Assembly (NCBI RefSeq): GCF_000017165.1
Contig: NC_009634.1
Span: 1,348,552-1,412,551 of the forward strand
Direction: 5' to 3'
From: Methanococcus vannielii SB
Lineage (GTDB): Archaea; AGJL01; Methanococci; Methanococcales; Methanococcaceae
DNA length: 64,000 nt
A model generated the notes under the pieces. That model worked only from the letters and a program-made list of their open reading frames with translations. It was not told where the DNA came from and did not search any database. Every line of letters begins with the position of its first letter. The stretch's first letter is position 1. Shown here in pieces: positions 29,790 to 39,619 of the stretch. Both the position numbers and the translations under genes were made by a program.

Positions 29790-31310
29790 ATGTTTAAAAA
29801 AGTACTGATAGCAAATAGAGGGGAAATTGCAGTTCGGGTAATACGTGCATGTACTGAACTTGGCATAAAAACCGTTGCAGTTTACTCGGATGCTGATGAG
29901 CATTCTTTATACCGAAGCCTCGCAGATGAATGTTACCCGATTGGTGAAGCGCCTGCATTAAAGAGTTATTTAAATATAGAAAGAATTTTGAAAGTTGCTG
30001 AAAAAGCAGGGGTAGATGCAATTCACCCCGGGTACGGATTTTTATCAGAAAACGTTAAATTTGCAGAAGCATGTGCTAAAAAAGGAATAGAGTTTATCGG
30101 ACCACCAACAAATGCAATAGACGTTATGGGGAGTAAAATCAATGCCAAAAAGGCAATGAAAGATGCCGGTGTTCCAGTACTTCCTGGAAGGGAAGAGCCG
30201 ATTGAAAATGAAGAAGATGCAATTTTGGTTGCAGAAGAAATCGGATATCCTGTTATTATAAAGGCATCCGCAGGTGGTGGCGGCATCGGGATGAATGTGG
30301 TTTATAATAAAGAAGAGCTCGTTGATACAATAAATTCCACAAAATCAATTGCACAGAGTGCTTTTGGTGATTCAACAGTATTTATTGAAAAATACCTTGA
30401 GAAACCAAGACATATAGAAATACAGGTTGTTGCTGACAAATTTGGGAATATTATTCATCTTGGGGACAGGGAATGCTCAATTCAAAGGAGACATCAAAAA
30501 TTAATTGAAGAAGCACCTTCTCCGATAATGACTGAAGAATTAAGGGCTAAAATGGGGGAAGCTGCCATAAAAGCTGCGAAAGCAATTGATTACCACAGCG
30601 TTGGAACAGTTGAATTTTTATACAGCAATGGTGAATTCTACTTCCTTGAGATGAATACAAGAGTTCAAGTTGAACACCCGATAACTGAAGTAGTTACTGG
30701 AGTAGATATCGTAAAAGAACAGATAAAAATTGCAGCTGGGCATAAATTGACTTATACTCAAGATGAAATCACATTCAGGGGCCATGCAATTGAATGTAGA
30801 ATTAATGCAGAAGATGCAATAAATGATTTTGTTCCCTCTCCCGGGAAAATAAAATATTATAGATCTCCAGGGGGCCCAGGTGTAAGGCTTGACAGCGGTG
30901 TTTTTGGCGGTGCAGAAATTCCTCCTTACTATGACTCGATGGTTGCAAAAATAATCACGTATGGATTAACAAGAAAAGAAGCAATTGAAAGAATGAGAAG
31001 AGCTCTTTCAGAGTATATCGTTCTTGGAATTATTACAAATATACCATTTCATAGGGCAGTTTTAGAAGAAGAAAATTTTTCAAAAGGTAATTTTTCAACA
31101 CACTACGTTGAAGATAATTTATGTACTTTAAAACGCTCTATGATGAAGTATGCAATAGAAGCAAAGGAAGATGAAAAAATATTTAGCGACAAGGTATTTC
31201 ATGATAACAAAAAAGTTATTGCACTTGCTGGGGGACTAAATGCTTACATTACCAATGTTTCAAATAAAAATTCAGATGACAACAAGAAAAAGTATTCAAA
31301 TAATGACTGA
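29790..31310 (+). CDS. pycA: Pyruvate carboxylase subunit A
   Basis: The biotin carboxylase subunit, which carboxylates the biotin on PycB using ATP and bicarbonate. The 506-residue ATP-grasp protein starts [20 protein letters not shown] and carries the glycine-rich loop [11 protein letters not shown], the catalytic block [11 protein letters not shown]-like sequence and [14 protein letters not shown]. The last 30 residues are polar and variable. The order pycB-pycA is the reverse of that in some relatives. A tRNA-Val gene follows 90 bases later. Confidence 0.95.
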   Translation: MFKKVLIANRGEIAVRVIRACTELGIKTVAVYSDADEHSLYRSLADECYPIGEAPALKSYLNIERILKVAEKAGVDAIHPGYGFLSENVKFAEACAKKGIEFIGPPTNAIDVMGSKINAKKAMKDAGVPVLPGREEPIENEEDAILVAEEIGYPVIIKASAGGGGIGMNVVYNKEELVDTINSTKSIAQSAFGDSTVFIEKYLEKPRHIEIQVVADKFGNIIHLGDRECSIQRRHQKLIEEAPSPIMTEELRAKMGEAAIKAAKAIDYHSVGTVEFLYSNGEFYFLEMNTRVQVEHPITEVVTGVDIVKEQIKIAAGHKLTYTQDEITFRGHAIECRINAEDAINDFVPSPGKIKYYRSPGGPGVRLDSGVFGGAEIPPYYDSMVAKIITYGLTRKEAIERMRRALSEYIVLGIITNIPFHRAVLEEENFSKGNFSTHYVEDNLCTLKRSMMKYAIEAKEDEKIFSDKVFHDNKKVIALAGGLNAYITNVSNKNSDDNKKKYSNND

Positions 31311-31362
31311 ATTAAAAATACCTTAAATAATAATTTATGTAAATTCTTGGATTATCGATACC

Positions 31363-31370
31363 TTTATATA
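31363..31370 (+). promoter_or_regulatory. Box A for tRNA-Val
   Basis: TTTATATA at 31363-31370 lies 30 bases before the tRNA's first base. This is the usual place for an archaeal TATA box when the transcript has only a short leader. A second TTTATATA at 31385-31392 is too close to the gene to serve. Confidence 0.75.
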
Positions 31371-31400
31371 TTAATTTTCTTATCTTTATATAGTGAAAAT

Positions 31401-31477
31401 GAGTTCGTGGTCTAGTTGGCTATGATACCGCCCTGACACGGCGGTGATCGGGAGTTCGAATCTCCCCGGACTCACCA
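31401..31477 (+). tRNA. tRNA-Val (GAC), CCA encoded
   Basis: The cloverleaf has acceptor GAGTTCG paired to CGGACTC, an anticodon stem CCGCC/GGCGG with loop CTGACAC (anticodon GAC), and a T arm with TTCGAAT. The discriminator A at 31474 is followed by CCA at 31475-31477 in the DNA, unlike the other four tRNA genes in the window. It reads GTC/GTT valine codons. It stands alone between pycA and an ArlF-like gene. Confidence 0.93.
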
Positions 31478-31585
31478 TTACTTTTTTAGAACTATATATT
31501 TATTAATTTAAATTAATATATATACACAAACGTTATTTAAATAAAAAAAGTACAAGTTTTAACATAACAAAAAAGCTGTGAAAAT

Positions 31586-32014
31586 ATGGCAGGTTTTTCC
31601 GGAGTTTATGGCGTATCCTTTCTTTCAATAGTCCTTTTACTTTCATTAACTGTGCTTTATGTATCGGTTGAATCAAACCTTGACTTATTTATTAATGCAA
31701 ATGATGATCATGCAGAATATCTTTTAAAAAAATCAAGGGAAAACTTGACTGTACAAAAACAAAGTATTAATTCTACTGGATTTTTAAATATTACAGTCTT
31801 TAATTATGGCGATTTGGTTCAAGATACGTCTAAGTGGACTATAGTTTTTGATGGTATAATTTTAAATGATGTAGCCATAACTACTCAATATATTGAACCT
31901 CTTTCAAATACTAGTATATATATTGATACCCCATACAATGTAACTACAATACTCGGTAAAAGAATATTAATTGCAGGAGAATATGGCGGAACATTTATAA
32001 AAGAGCTTTATTAA
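31586..32014 (+). CDS. ArlF/FlaF-like membrane-anchored protein
   Basis: A 142-residue protein with one N-terminal transmembrane segment (SFLSIVLLLSLTVLYVSVE) and a beta-rich outer domain (FLNITVFNYGDLV, WTIVFDGIILND). This layout matches the archaellum stator proteins ArlF/ArlG (FlaF/FlaG), which have a pilin-like helix and a beta-sandwich contacting the S-layer. It is not in an archaellum operon here, so it may be a paralogue serving another surface structure. The ATG follows GCTGTGAAAAT, with a weak ribosome binding site. Confidence 0.6.
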   Translation: MAGFSGVYGVSFLSIVLLLSLTVLYVSVESNLDLFINANDDHAEYLLKKSRENLTVQKQSINSTGFLNITVFNYGDLVQDTSKWTIVFDGIILNDVAITTQYIEPLSNTSIYIDTPYNVTTILGKRILIAGEYGGTFIKELY

Positions 32015-32053
32015 ATCGTTTTAAGTTTTAATTAAAAAACTAAGAATAATTTT

Positions 32054-32722
32054 TTATTTTGGACGTAATTCTGCATCTTTTATAAGATAATGCCCTGAAA
32101 TTCCATCAAAAGTTAATTCATAATCTAAAATTTCTATTTTTTCTTTAAAAAATGGTGCATCAAAAACAAAAGTCTCTGCTTCCCCTCCTTCAAAGGCCTT
32201 ATTTATCCTGTATTTTTCCATTATTTTTAATAATTCTTCAATATTGGTTTCATTAATTCTTTTTCCAAGCCATTTTTTATCAAGGCCGTATGCAGAAACA
32301 CTAACAATTCTAAAATCAAAGAATTTTGAAGTATCTCTAAGAATGGTTTCCTGCTCTTTATGCCAAAGGGGCGCAAAAGATTTTATCCCAATTTCCTCAC
32401 AGATGTGATCGATTCTAGTTCTTTGGTATTCACTTGCAAGGGCTCCACTTACAACACAATCTATATCAAGATTTTCAAGCTTTTTCTGTAAATCAAGAAT
32501 CTCTTTTTCTTTTTCACCCTTTGTTACGACTTTTACAAGTTCTATTCCGGTACTTTCAGATACCAAATCCGTTAATTCCACGTTTGGAACGTGAAACATA
32601 TAACTTTCTTTATTTTTTGACAAAACATTTACTAAATATTCAACATTCCAGCTTTGGTTTAAAGCCCAGAATAGTGCATAAGCGGAATCTTTTCCACCGG
32701 AATAAAGTGAAGCAACATTCAT
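32054..32722 (-). CDS. dph6: Diphthine-ammonia ligase, Dph6-like
   Basis: The last enzyme of diphthamide formation on elongation factor 2, amidating diphthine with ATP and ammonia. The 222-residue protein has the N-type ATP pyrophosphatase loop [11 protein letters not shown] at residues 6-16, and the family stretches [16 protein letters not shown] and [11 protein letters not shown]. The length is typical of archaeal MJ0570-type proteins. It converges with the ArlF-like gene. Confidence 0.88.
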   Translation of the reverse strand: MNVASLYSGGKDSAYALFWALNQSWNVEYLVNVLSKNKESYMFHVPNVELTDLVSESTGIELVKVVTKGEKEKEILDLQKKLENLDIDCVVSGALASEYQRTRIDHICEEIGIKSFAPLWHKEQETILRDTSKFFDFRIVSVSAYGLDKKWLGKRINETNIEELLKIMEKYRINKAFEGGEAETFVFDAPFFKEKIEILDYELTFDGISGHYLIKDAELRPK

Positions 32723-32776
32723 AATTTTTCACGAAAACTTTTTTTAAAATAAAAACTAAAAAAGTAGTTTAAATAT

Positions 32777-33655
32777 TTATTCTAATTTAAGGTCAAATAT
32801 AACCCAACCTGAACTAATTCTACCATTTTTAAAAAGTATTCGTTTAGATTTTGAATCTTCCACCACATTTTCAAAAAGCCAGTAACCTTGAACTTTATCA
32901 AGGGCCGGAATTTTTGAAATCCCACTTAGGGTACCGCCTGATGTGAATTTGTAAATTGCACCACTTTCATCGGTAATGTAAATATCTGAAGGAGTAAAGT
33001 CTTTTGCTTGGCCGTATTTATTTTCAACTTCAAGGTCAACCCTAAATACCGTTTTTTTGGTTTTACCGTATGTTGTATAATATCCACTTCGTAAAACAGT
33101 TATTTTTACATCATCTAATGTATCATGATCGATTCCTAATACAGAATTTTTAATATATTCTTCTTCGGAAATACTTAAAAGTTCTTCTTCAGAATAATAA
33201 GGAATATTTACGGGCCTAGTGTCTTTACTTATTGTTTTTCCTTCTTTTGAAGTAAATATAACTTCAGCATATCCTTTATCCGTCATACCTTTTGAAATAT
33301 CCTCTTTAAAAACTTCAAGGACGTATCTACTACTTTCGCCTACATTTTTAAAGTCTATTAAAAATTCATTTTCATAAATTTTATTATTATTGTCATCATA
33401 TATTTTTAACTTTGCATTACCGTTTGGGGAAATAATATTTCTATTAGAATCCGCAAATACGAGTGTAAACTTTAAAGAATTGCCAGTTTCTGCAGCATAA
33501 AATGTTTGAATGTATTCTACATTTTCTAAAACGCCATTAGCCTTTTCAATTTCCTTTTGAATATTTTCTCCAGAATCATTATTTAAGTCAATGCAACCAG
33601 ATAGAATTAATACTATAGATATATAGAATAATCCTTTAAACAATTTTTTTAACAT
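32777..33655 (-). CDS. Lipoprotein, function unknown
   Basis: A 292-residue exported lipoprotein. The signal has KK, a hydrophobic core, and the lipobox ILSGC with the lipid-carrying cysteine at residue 21. The mature part is beta-rich. It includes a segment with DVKITVLRSGYYTTYGKTKK and a following VDLEVENKYGQAKDF that look like DUF4352-type immunoglobulin-like folds; this is a guess from the pattern. It lies downstream of the PstS-like gene on the same strand, 115 bases away. Confidence 0.65.
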   Translation of the reverse strand: MLKKLFKGLFYISIVLILSGCIDLNNDSGENIQKEIEKANGVLENVEYIQTFYAAETGNSLKFTLVFADSNRNIISPNGNAKLKIYDDNNNKIYENEFLIDFKNVGESSRYVLEVFKEDISKGMTDKGYAEVIFTSKEGKTISKDTRPVNIPYYSEEELLSISEEEYIKNSVLGIDHDTLDDVKITVLRSGYYTTYGKTKKTVFRVDLEVENKYGQAKDFTPSDIYITDESGAIYKFTSGGTLSGISKIPALDKVQGYWLFENVVEDSKSKRILFKNGRISSGWVIFDLKLE

Positions 33656-33754
33656 ATTTAACCTCTAAAAAATCTATAAAATAAGTTTGGATTTTAAATT
33701 ATAAATAAGATATACAAAAACTCTTTGAGATATTAAAAAAAGATATTTCTAATA

Positions 33755-33778
33755 TTTAATTTAATTTAATTTAATTTA
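33755..33778. repeat. TTTAA pentamer microsatellite
   Basis: Four full copies and one partial copy of TTTAA cover the last codon and the stop codon (33771-33773) of the PstS-like gene and run into the spacer. As at gap, each unit can supply a new stop codon, so slippage would not lengthen the protein much. Confidence 0.9.
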
Positions 33779-34592
33779 CAGGTAAAAAACCATTATTTTC
33801 AATGATTTTTTGACCATTTGGCCCTAAAATATATTCAATAAAGTTTTGAACACTGTTTTCAGGTTTTCCATTTGTAAGAATATTCAATGGCCTATATATT
33901 TTATAAATTCCTTCTTTTACGTTTTCCTGAGTAGGCTCTACTCCGTTAAACATAAGTGTTTTAACGGAATCGTCAACATAACCTATTGAAATATAGCCTA
34001 TACCATTTTTATCCAACGAAATTTTTGACTTCATTTCGCCATTTGATGAAACCATTAGTGACCTTGGAGAGATATTTCCTTTTAAAAGCCCTTCATTTAA
34101 GAAAGTTTCATGAGTTCCACTTTCTTCTTCCCTAGTATAGATATTTATCGGGTTATTACCTCCCCCAATTTCGTTCCAATTTGTAATTTCCCCAGAATAT
34201 ATTTTTTGAAGTTCTTTTGTCGTTAAGTCAGATACGGGATTTTCTTTATGGGTTATTATTGCAATCCCATCTAAACCTATTTTATAAACCACCATATTTG
34301 GATATTTTTCTTTTTCCTCAGATTTTAAATCTCTTCCGGCCATTCCAATTGTTAGGCGCCCTTCACCAGTTTCTTTTATTCCAAAACCAGAACCTCCACC
34401 TGTAACTTCAACCTGCACGTTTCTATTTTCATGCATGTATTCTTTTGAAATATCTTTCATTATTGGAATTAATGCAGTTCCACCAGCAGTTTTAATTGAA
34501 ACAGTTTCTCCAGAACTTTCAGTAGATATACAACCACTTAAACATAATGTTGAAATTATGAGTAGTGATATGATTAAATTATAGAATTTCAA
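33771..34592 (-). CDS. pstS: PstS-like phosphate-binding lipoprotein
   Basis: A substrate-binding protein of the phosphate ABC transporter family. The 273-residue protein has a lipobox CLSGC (cysteine 21). It then shows the PstS pattern: SIKTAGGTALIPIM, VTGGGSGFGIKETG, TREEESGTHETFLN, and a C-terminal YILGPNGQKIIENNGFLPV. The start is TTG after GGTGGTAAT. No pstC, pstA or pstB lies in the neighbourhood, so it either works with a distant transporter or binds another oxyanion. Confidence 0.85.
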   Translation of the reverse strand: MKFYNLIISLLIISTLCLSGCISTESSGETVSIKTAGGTALIPIMKDISKEYMHENRNVQVEVTGGGSGFGIKETGEGRLTIGMAGRDLKSEEKEKYPNMVVYKIGLDGIAIITHKENPVSDLTTKELQKIYSGEITNWNEIGGGNNPINIYTREEESGTHETFLNEGLLKGNISPRSLMVSSNGEMKSKISLDKNGIGYISIGYVDDSVKTLMFNGVEPTQENVKEGIYKIYRPLNILTNGKPENSVQNFIEYILGPNGQKIIENNGFLPVN

Positions 34593-34634
34593 ATTACCAC
34601 CTTAAAAACTAAAAAATAAATTGAGTTTATGTAT

Positions 34635-35756
34635 TTAAATCATTTCTAAAAATGCTTCAAGCCTTGTTTTTATCTGTTCTTTATCGCTTTCAGAATAATC
34701 GGTTTCTATTCTTACTATTGGTATACCCACTTCTTTTAATTTTTTCTCGACTAATGCTCCTTCAATATTAAAAGTATGACAGTTTTGAAGAGTATAGTAT
34801 ATTACGCCATCTGCTTTCTGTTCATCTACTAATTCCTTGAGTCTTTTAATTCTATCTTCATTACTATAGGTGCAAGCACAAGGAATTTTAAAATATCGGC
34901 TAGATAAATCTTCAATTGAGTATCCTTCAACATAATTTTCAAACTGCCTAGTTCCGGTACATGATTCTTCTCCAACGACTACTCCACCGATATTTTCGAC
35001 TATTTCTGGAATTTTGGTGTTTCCAGCAACCATTGGGCATCCTGCAATTAATATTCTTTTTCCAGAGTAACCTTCATTATTTTCAACTCTTTCTTCGAGT
35101 TCATTAATTAAATTTTCAATAATTCCAGTAATCGTATTTATATCTAAAAGATAAGACATTTGGAATAATTTTAAAGCGTCAGTTCCCTTTATAGGGCTTA
35201 TTTTATTTCTCCTAAGTTCATAAACCTTATAAAACAATTCTCTTAACTTATTTACTTTATCAATGGCTTCTTTTAACTTTTCTTCAGTAATTTTGTTCCC
35301 TGTTTCTTCTTCAATTAGTTCTTTTAAATCCCTTACTTCTTCCAACCATAATTTAGCAGATCTTTCATCTCTAAAATGTGGCAATTGCATAACATGCAGT
35401 TTTACCATTTCAGACATGTGTTCAAACATTTTTTTCTTTCCATCACAAGTAGTTTCTCCAATAATAATGTCAGAAGCTTCAATGTATGGGCAGGCTTTGT
35501 CTTTTTTAAATCCATATGATGATTTGATTAAAGGGCAAATATTTCTCGGTAAATCTTCTTCTGCTGAAGGAATTGTCACTTCTTTCCCACCACAAAGTCC
35601 AACCGGAATTGCATCAGCTGCTAAAATTAATTCAGTAGGTACAAATGTACAAAACAATCCGAATACCTTTTTTCCATCATTTTTTTGACCGTATAATTCA
35701 TCCCTTCTTTTTGAAAATGCATTATTTAATTCATCAATCGACTTTAAACCATCCAT
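34635..35756 (-). CDS. Double-cubane / HgdB-like Fe-S reductase component
   Basis: A 373-residue member of the 2-hydroxyacyl-CoA dehydratase D-component (HgdB/FldC/BcrB) superfamily. These proteins bind Fe-S clusters and receive low-potential electrons from an ATP-driven activator. Cysteines occur in [43 protein letters not shown] and PCACTYSN, with NCHTFNIEG near the end. A single-chain relative with no partner subunit gene is the pattern of the double-cubane cluster proteins that reduce small molecules. The ATG at 35756 has CTGGTGG just upstream; a frame to 35822 is rejected. The activator gene is 1.2 kb away on the same strand. Confidence 0.75.
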   Translation of the reverse strand: MDGLKSIDELNNAFSKRRDELYGQKNDGKKVFGLFCTFVPTELILAADAIPVGLCGGKEVTIPSAEEDLPRNICPLIKSSYGFKKDKACPYIEASDIIIGETTCDGKKKMFEHMSEMVKLHVMQLPHFRDERSAKLWLEEVRDLKELIEEETGNKITEEKLKEAIDKVNKLRELFYKVYELRRNKISPIKGTDALKLFQMSYLLDINTITGIIENLINELEERVENNEGYSGKRILIAGCPMVAGNTKIPEIVENIGGVVVGEESCTGTRQFENYVEGYSIEDLSSRYFKIPCACTYSNEDRIKRLKELVDEQKADGVIYYTLQNCHTFNIEGALVEKKLKEVGIPIVRIETDYSESDKEQIKTRLEAFLEMI

Positions 35757-36134
35757 ATTTTCCACCAGAAATTTTAAATAGTACTTATATATTAGATTTT
35801 CTAATGTGTGGATAATTTCCACGAAAAAAACCTTAATTATAAAAATGATTTATATAATATAAATATTTTTATTAGTATATCTAATATATAACAAAATATT
35901 TAAAAAAATAATATTATATATTATAATATATTATTAAATAAAAAATTCTTTAAATTAAAAAATAACATTATTAATTAACTGCAATTTTAAGTAACTGCAA
36001 TTTTAAAAAACAAAATTAATTCAAAAGATTAAAAAATTAAGGCAGGTAAGATAATTATGGTAAGTAAAATACCAACGTATGTACCATAAAAAAATTTAAG
36101 GAATTTAAAAAAATTTAATTTAAACGGTATTTTT
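35757..36134. other. Intergenic region, mostly AT, no gene seen
   Basis: About 380 bases between the double-cubane-type gene and satP, with no credible ORF beyond a ten-codon frame at 36057. The right half is very AT-rich, with several TTATATAA-like stretches between 35840 and 35935, any of which could be box A for the leftward gene. Confidence 0.5.
35805..35823. promoter_or_regulatory. Inverted repeat, possible operator
   Basis: The sequence TGTGGATAATTTCCACG contains a short inverted repeat, GTGG and CCAC spaced by seven bases. It lies upstream of the ribosome binding site of the double-cubane-type gene, where the leader or start site would be. A regulator binding here is a guess from symmetry alone. 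Confidence 0.25.
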
Positions 36135-36719
36135 TTATTTTACGGAAAATAATGGCAAAACTGTTTTTTTATAGGTTTCATTTAAAACTTCTGCAAATCC
36201 CGTATATATTGCAGAAGAACCACATATTATGCCCACTACTCCAGCAATAGTTGTTATCTGTGAACTGCCTGTAATGTCCCCTGCTGCAAGCAGGAAGAAT
36301 AATAATGTAAGACTCCCAAATACGAATTGTAATGCCCGATTTGCTTTAAATGTTCCAAAAAACATTCCTAATGTAAAAATACCCCACATTGCTAAATAAA
36401 ATGCCATTTCAGTTGGACTAGATGGATTTGCAATTCCTAATTTCGGCATTACCAATATTCCAACAAGGCTGAGCCAGAACAGCCCGTATGATGTAAATGC
36501 TAATGTTCCAAACGTATTTCCTTTTTTCCATTCCATTATTCCCACAATAACTTGAGAAAGTCCCCCATAGAAGATGCCCATCGCAAGAATCATAGACCCT
36601 ATATCAAATAAACCAACATTATGTAAGTTTAATAGTACCGTAGTAATTCCAAAGCCCATAAGTCCTAAAGGAGCAGGGTTTGCAGTAGTATCTCTTATTG
36701 CGGTATTTTGTTCTTGCAT
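36135..36719 (-). CDS. satP: SatP/YaaH-type acetate or succinate transporter
   Basis: A 194-residue membrane protein of the GPR1/FUN34/YaaH family with six hydrophobic segments. The hallmark [11 protein letters not shown] is near residue 15, and [17 protein letters not shown] and [16 protein letters not shown] follow. Relatives form a channel-like carrier for acetate and succinate. Methanococci assimilate acetate, so acetate uptake is the likely role. The ATG follows GAGGTAAAACT. It lies between the two genes of the double-cubane-type pair, on the same strand but with gaps of over 200 bases. Confidence 0.88.
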   Translation of the reverse strand: MQEQNTAIRDTTANPAPLGLMGFGITTVLLNLHNVGLFDIGSMILAMGIFYGGLSQVIVGIMEWKKGNTFGTLAFTSYGLFWLSLVGILVMPKLGIANPSSPTEMAFYLAMWGIFTLGMFFGTFKANRALQFVFGSLTLLFFLLAAGDITGSSQITTIAGVVGIICGSSAIYTGFAEVLNETYKKTVLPLFSVK

Positions 36720-36935
36720 AGTTTTACCTCAATTATCATGATTAATCATTATAAATACTGATATATATAACTATAGCATTTAAAAATTATTGTAAAAATA
36801 AACTGTTTATATTAATTTTTAAGTTATAACTAATCTATAATTTAAATAAATTTAAATGGGATTAATCAAAGTTAACAAAAAAATTTAATGGTTTTTAAAA
36901 AATAGTTTCAAAAATATTATATATTTTAAAAATAT

Positions 36936-37670
36936 TTAACTTAAAGCTAAAAGACATGCTCCAACACAACAAACTATTTGCGGTTCTTTTGGTATTAAAA
37001 GTTTCTTTTCCAATTTTGCCTCCAAAACTTTTATTAAAACACTGTTTTTTGCAACTCCTCCACTAAATACTATATTTTCAAGTTTCATTCTTTTTACCAT
37101 TGGAATTATTCTATTTGAAATGCTATCATATACGCCCATTATAATCTCTTCTTTAGGCGTTTTTTTAGATAACAGTGAAATTATTTCAGTTTCTGCAAAC
37201 ACTGCACACATTGATGATATTTTTGAATGGTTTTTGGAGCTATACTCATTTATATCTTTATCTAAATTTAAAATATCAATGCATTTTTCTAAAAATTTGC
37301 CGGTTCCAGCAGCACACTTATCCGAAAGTATAAAATCAACAACTTGGCCATCTTTTAGTTTTAAAACTTTACTATCTTGCCCCCCAATATCTATTAACCC
37401 TTCTGCTTCTTTGAAAAAATAGTTTGCACCTTTTCCAAGTGCAATTACCTCTGGAACCACTTTTTCTACAAATGAGATTTTATGTCTACCGTAACCTGTT
37501 GCAACAGTTTTTTCAACATTTCTTCCTTTTTTGAATTCTTCAATCATATTTAAAAGTTCATTTTCATCAACAACTACCCCTAAATTTTTTATTTCGTAAT
37601 CTACAATATTGTTATTATCCATTAATACAAACTTAGTGGTAGTTGAGCCAATGTCAATTCCTAAAATCAT
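36936..37670 (-). CDS. HgdC/BadF-type ATPase activator
   Basis: A 244-residue ASKHA-fold ATPase that drives electrons into a HgdB-like partner. It starts GIDIGSTTTKFVLMD. It contains IGGQDSKVLKL and has two cysteines, C119 in DKCAAGTGKFLE and C155 in SSMCAVFAETE, which in this family hold one [4Fe-4S] cluster between two monomers. It ends with the ATP motif IVFSGGVAKNSVL. Its likely partner is the double-cubane-type protein at 34.6-35.8 kb. The ATG follows TTTGGTGTAAAC. Confidence 0.88.
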   Translation of the reverse strand: MILGIDIGSTTTKFVLMDNNNIVDYEIKNLGVVVDENELLNMIEEFKKGRNVEKTVATGYGRHKISFVEKVVPEVIALGKGANYFFKEAEGLIDIGGQDSKVLKLKDGQVVDFILSDKCAAGTGKFLEKCIDILNLDKDINEYSSKNHSKISSMCAVFAETEIISLLSKKTPKEEIIMGVYDSISNRIIPMVKRMKLENIVFSGGVAKNSVLIKVLEAKLEKKLLIPKEPQIVCCVGACLLALS

Positions 37671-37800
37671 GTTTACACCAAAATTAACTAAATAAATGTA
37701 TAACGAGTTAAAGTTTATTAATTACGATAACGATATAACTAAAAAACTTCAAGTAATAGAAAAAACTTTCGAATTTTAAAATTAATGATTAATTGATAAA

Positions 37801-38427
37801 ATGATAACTGAAAACATATTTTTTATAATGAATATTATTGGCCTTTTAGCATTTGCAGTCGTAGGCTCATTAAAGGGAATTAAAAAAGGTCTGGACTTAC
37901 TTGGAATAACGGTTCTTGGAATAATGACTGCATTAGGTGGCGGTATTACTAGAGATTTACTTGTAAACACAATTCCATATGCATTAATGTATCCAAATGA
38001 TATAATCGTTTCATTAATTGGAGTATGGCTTGCAATAGTTGTTTTTAAAGTTTTTAATGAAGATATAAGTAATAAATACATAATTCAGATTCCCGACGCA
38101 ATAGGGCTCTCTGCTTTTACCACTACAGGTGCAATGATTGCATTTAATTTTGAAGTTTCTTTTTTTGGAGTAATAATTCTTGCAACTCTTACGGGGGTTG
38201 GAGGAGGAATAATTAGCGACATATTATTACAAAAAACACCTTCCGCACTAACGGAGGATTTTTATGCGAGTTGTTCAATAATTGGTGCAGTTTCATTTTA
38301 CCTCTGCATTTTATCAAATGTAAACTTTGAAATAAGTGCAGTTATCTGCAGCATCATAGTTTTAATGGTAAGAATTGTTGCAATACTTTGTAAATGGAGT
38401 CTTCCAAAATTTTATAGCGAAAAATAA
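37801..38427 (+). CDS. TRIC / UPF0126 family cation channel
   Basis: A 208-residue membrane protein with two similar halves of three helices each and a final helix, the layout of bacterial and archaeal TRIC channels. The glycine-rich motifs GGGITRDLL (first half) and GGGIISDILL (second half) mark the family. The likely role is K+ or monovalent cation flux. The ribosome binding site before the ATG is weak, so the start is less certain. Confidence 0.85.
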   Translation: MITENIFFIMNIIGLLAFAVVGSLKGIKKGLDLLGITVLGIMTALGGGITRDLLVNTIPYALMYPNDIIVSLIGVWLAIVVFKVFNEDISNKYIIQIPDAIGLSAFTTTGAMIAFNFEVSFFGVIILATLTGVGGGIISDILLQKTPSALTEDFYASCSIIGAVSFYLCILSNVNFEISAVICSIIVLMVRIVAILCKWSLPKFYSEK

Positions 38428-38522
38428 TATTATAACATAAGAAATATGCTCCACATATAGTCTTTAAATTTTAGAAATATAAATTTAAAAAAATTAAAAT
38501 ATTCTAAAAATTATTTATTTAA

Positions 38523-39353
38523 TTATTCTGGCTTTTCCATTAATTTACACTTATTTAAAATTTTTCCGTCTCCTGCATGAGGTTTTCTTGAAACAGCATC
38601 AGTTGCTTTTTCTAATTCTCGTGCCTCGTCAACCATTTTAGCAGCATATCTTATGGTTTCATGAGCTGACGCAACTATTGGGATGTATTTTTCCATTTCT
38701 TTTGTCATGAAACATCCTTTAACGTCGATATCGGCTGTTTTTTCAGCCATTACAAATGCAGCCATTGCTTTTGCCTTTGCGTAAGGGTTTGCAAAGTCCA
38801 TTGCATCAACTGCTTTTTGTTCGGTGATTACAATTTTTGGTAATGATATTTCTTTTCCTTCTTCAACTGCAAATACCATTTCGTCTATTGCATTTTGAAC
38901 AACTCTTAAAGCACCGGTTCCTGCTAAAACTCTGATTACATCAGCGTTAAACATTGCCATTTCAACAGGATCTAAGAACTGCCTTCTAGCACCAATCATA
39001 GGGTCGCATTTAATTAAAACGTATCCAAGTCCTTGTTCAGCCATTGCATCTTTATCTTTAATACCTGGTGCATCACCAATAATAACTGATGGAATTCCTG
39101 AAGCAGCTAAGATTTCTCTAGCTTTTTTAGGGCCTGGTGCAGCAGGATTTGGGCCGATATATACGATAAAGTCAGGTTTTTCTTCAACCATTTTCTTACT
39201 AACTTCTTCAACTTGGTCAGGGTTCATTTTAGCTCCGCTACCTAAAACCCTAACGTCAATGTCGTTTCTGTCTGCTCTTTCGTCTAAACAAAGATCGATT
39301 ATTGGAGACATTCCTATATTACCACATTTTAAAATACCTATTTTTACAACCAT
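38523..39353 (-). CDS. mtd: F420-dependent methylene-H4MPT dehydrogenase
   Basis: Oxidises or reduces methylene-tetrahydromethanopterin with coenzyme F420 in the methanogenesis C1 pathway. The 276-residue protein starts VKIGILKCGNIGMSPIIDL and contains IVYIGPNPAAPGPKKARE and KCDPMIGARRQFLDP, all typical of Mtd. Its codon use looks like that of a highly expressed gene. The ATG follows CGGTGATAT. The 266-base region upstream has AT-rich box A candidates. This gene alone marks the organism as a methanogen or a close relative. Confidence 0.96.
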   Translation of the reverse strand: MVVKIGILKCGNIGMSPIIDLCLDERADRNDIDVRVLGSGAKMNPDQVEEVSKKMVEEKPDFIVYIGPNPAAPGPKKAREILAASGIPSVIIGDAPGIKDKDAMAEQGLGYVLIKCDPMIGARRQFLDPVEMAMFNADVIRVLAGTGALRVVQNAIDEMVFAVEEGKEISLPKIVITEQKAVDAMDFANPYAKAKAMAAFVMAEKTADIDVKGCFMTKEMEKYIPIVASAHETIRYAAKMVDEARELEKATDAVSRKPHAGDGKILNKCKLMEKPE

Positions 39354-39619
39354 TATATCACCGAAAGATATTATTTCCTTTCTGAAATATTTCTGAAGTT
39401 AGCCACTTATATTGATTGTTATTTGAAAACTTTATTACCCCAATTAACTTATGTAATTTATAAAACTGTAACTCTATTTTCAACATTCGAAGTTATTTTC
39501 TCTAACTACTAAAAAACGTAAAATACAGTTATAAAAACAAGATATAAATACAAAAAGATACAAATTCATACCTATAATTTAGCCAAATATCATTTTAAAA
39601 CTCGATAAAGAGGGGTCTT

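Noticed and set aside
31385-31392. Second TTTATATA before tRNA-Val
   Set aside because: Only eight bases before the tRNA, too close for an archaeal TATA box.
36057-36089. Ten-codon leader-like ORF before satP
   Set aside because: On the opposite strand to the neighbouring genes, with no attenuator structure and no conserved feature visible.
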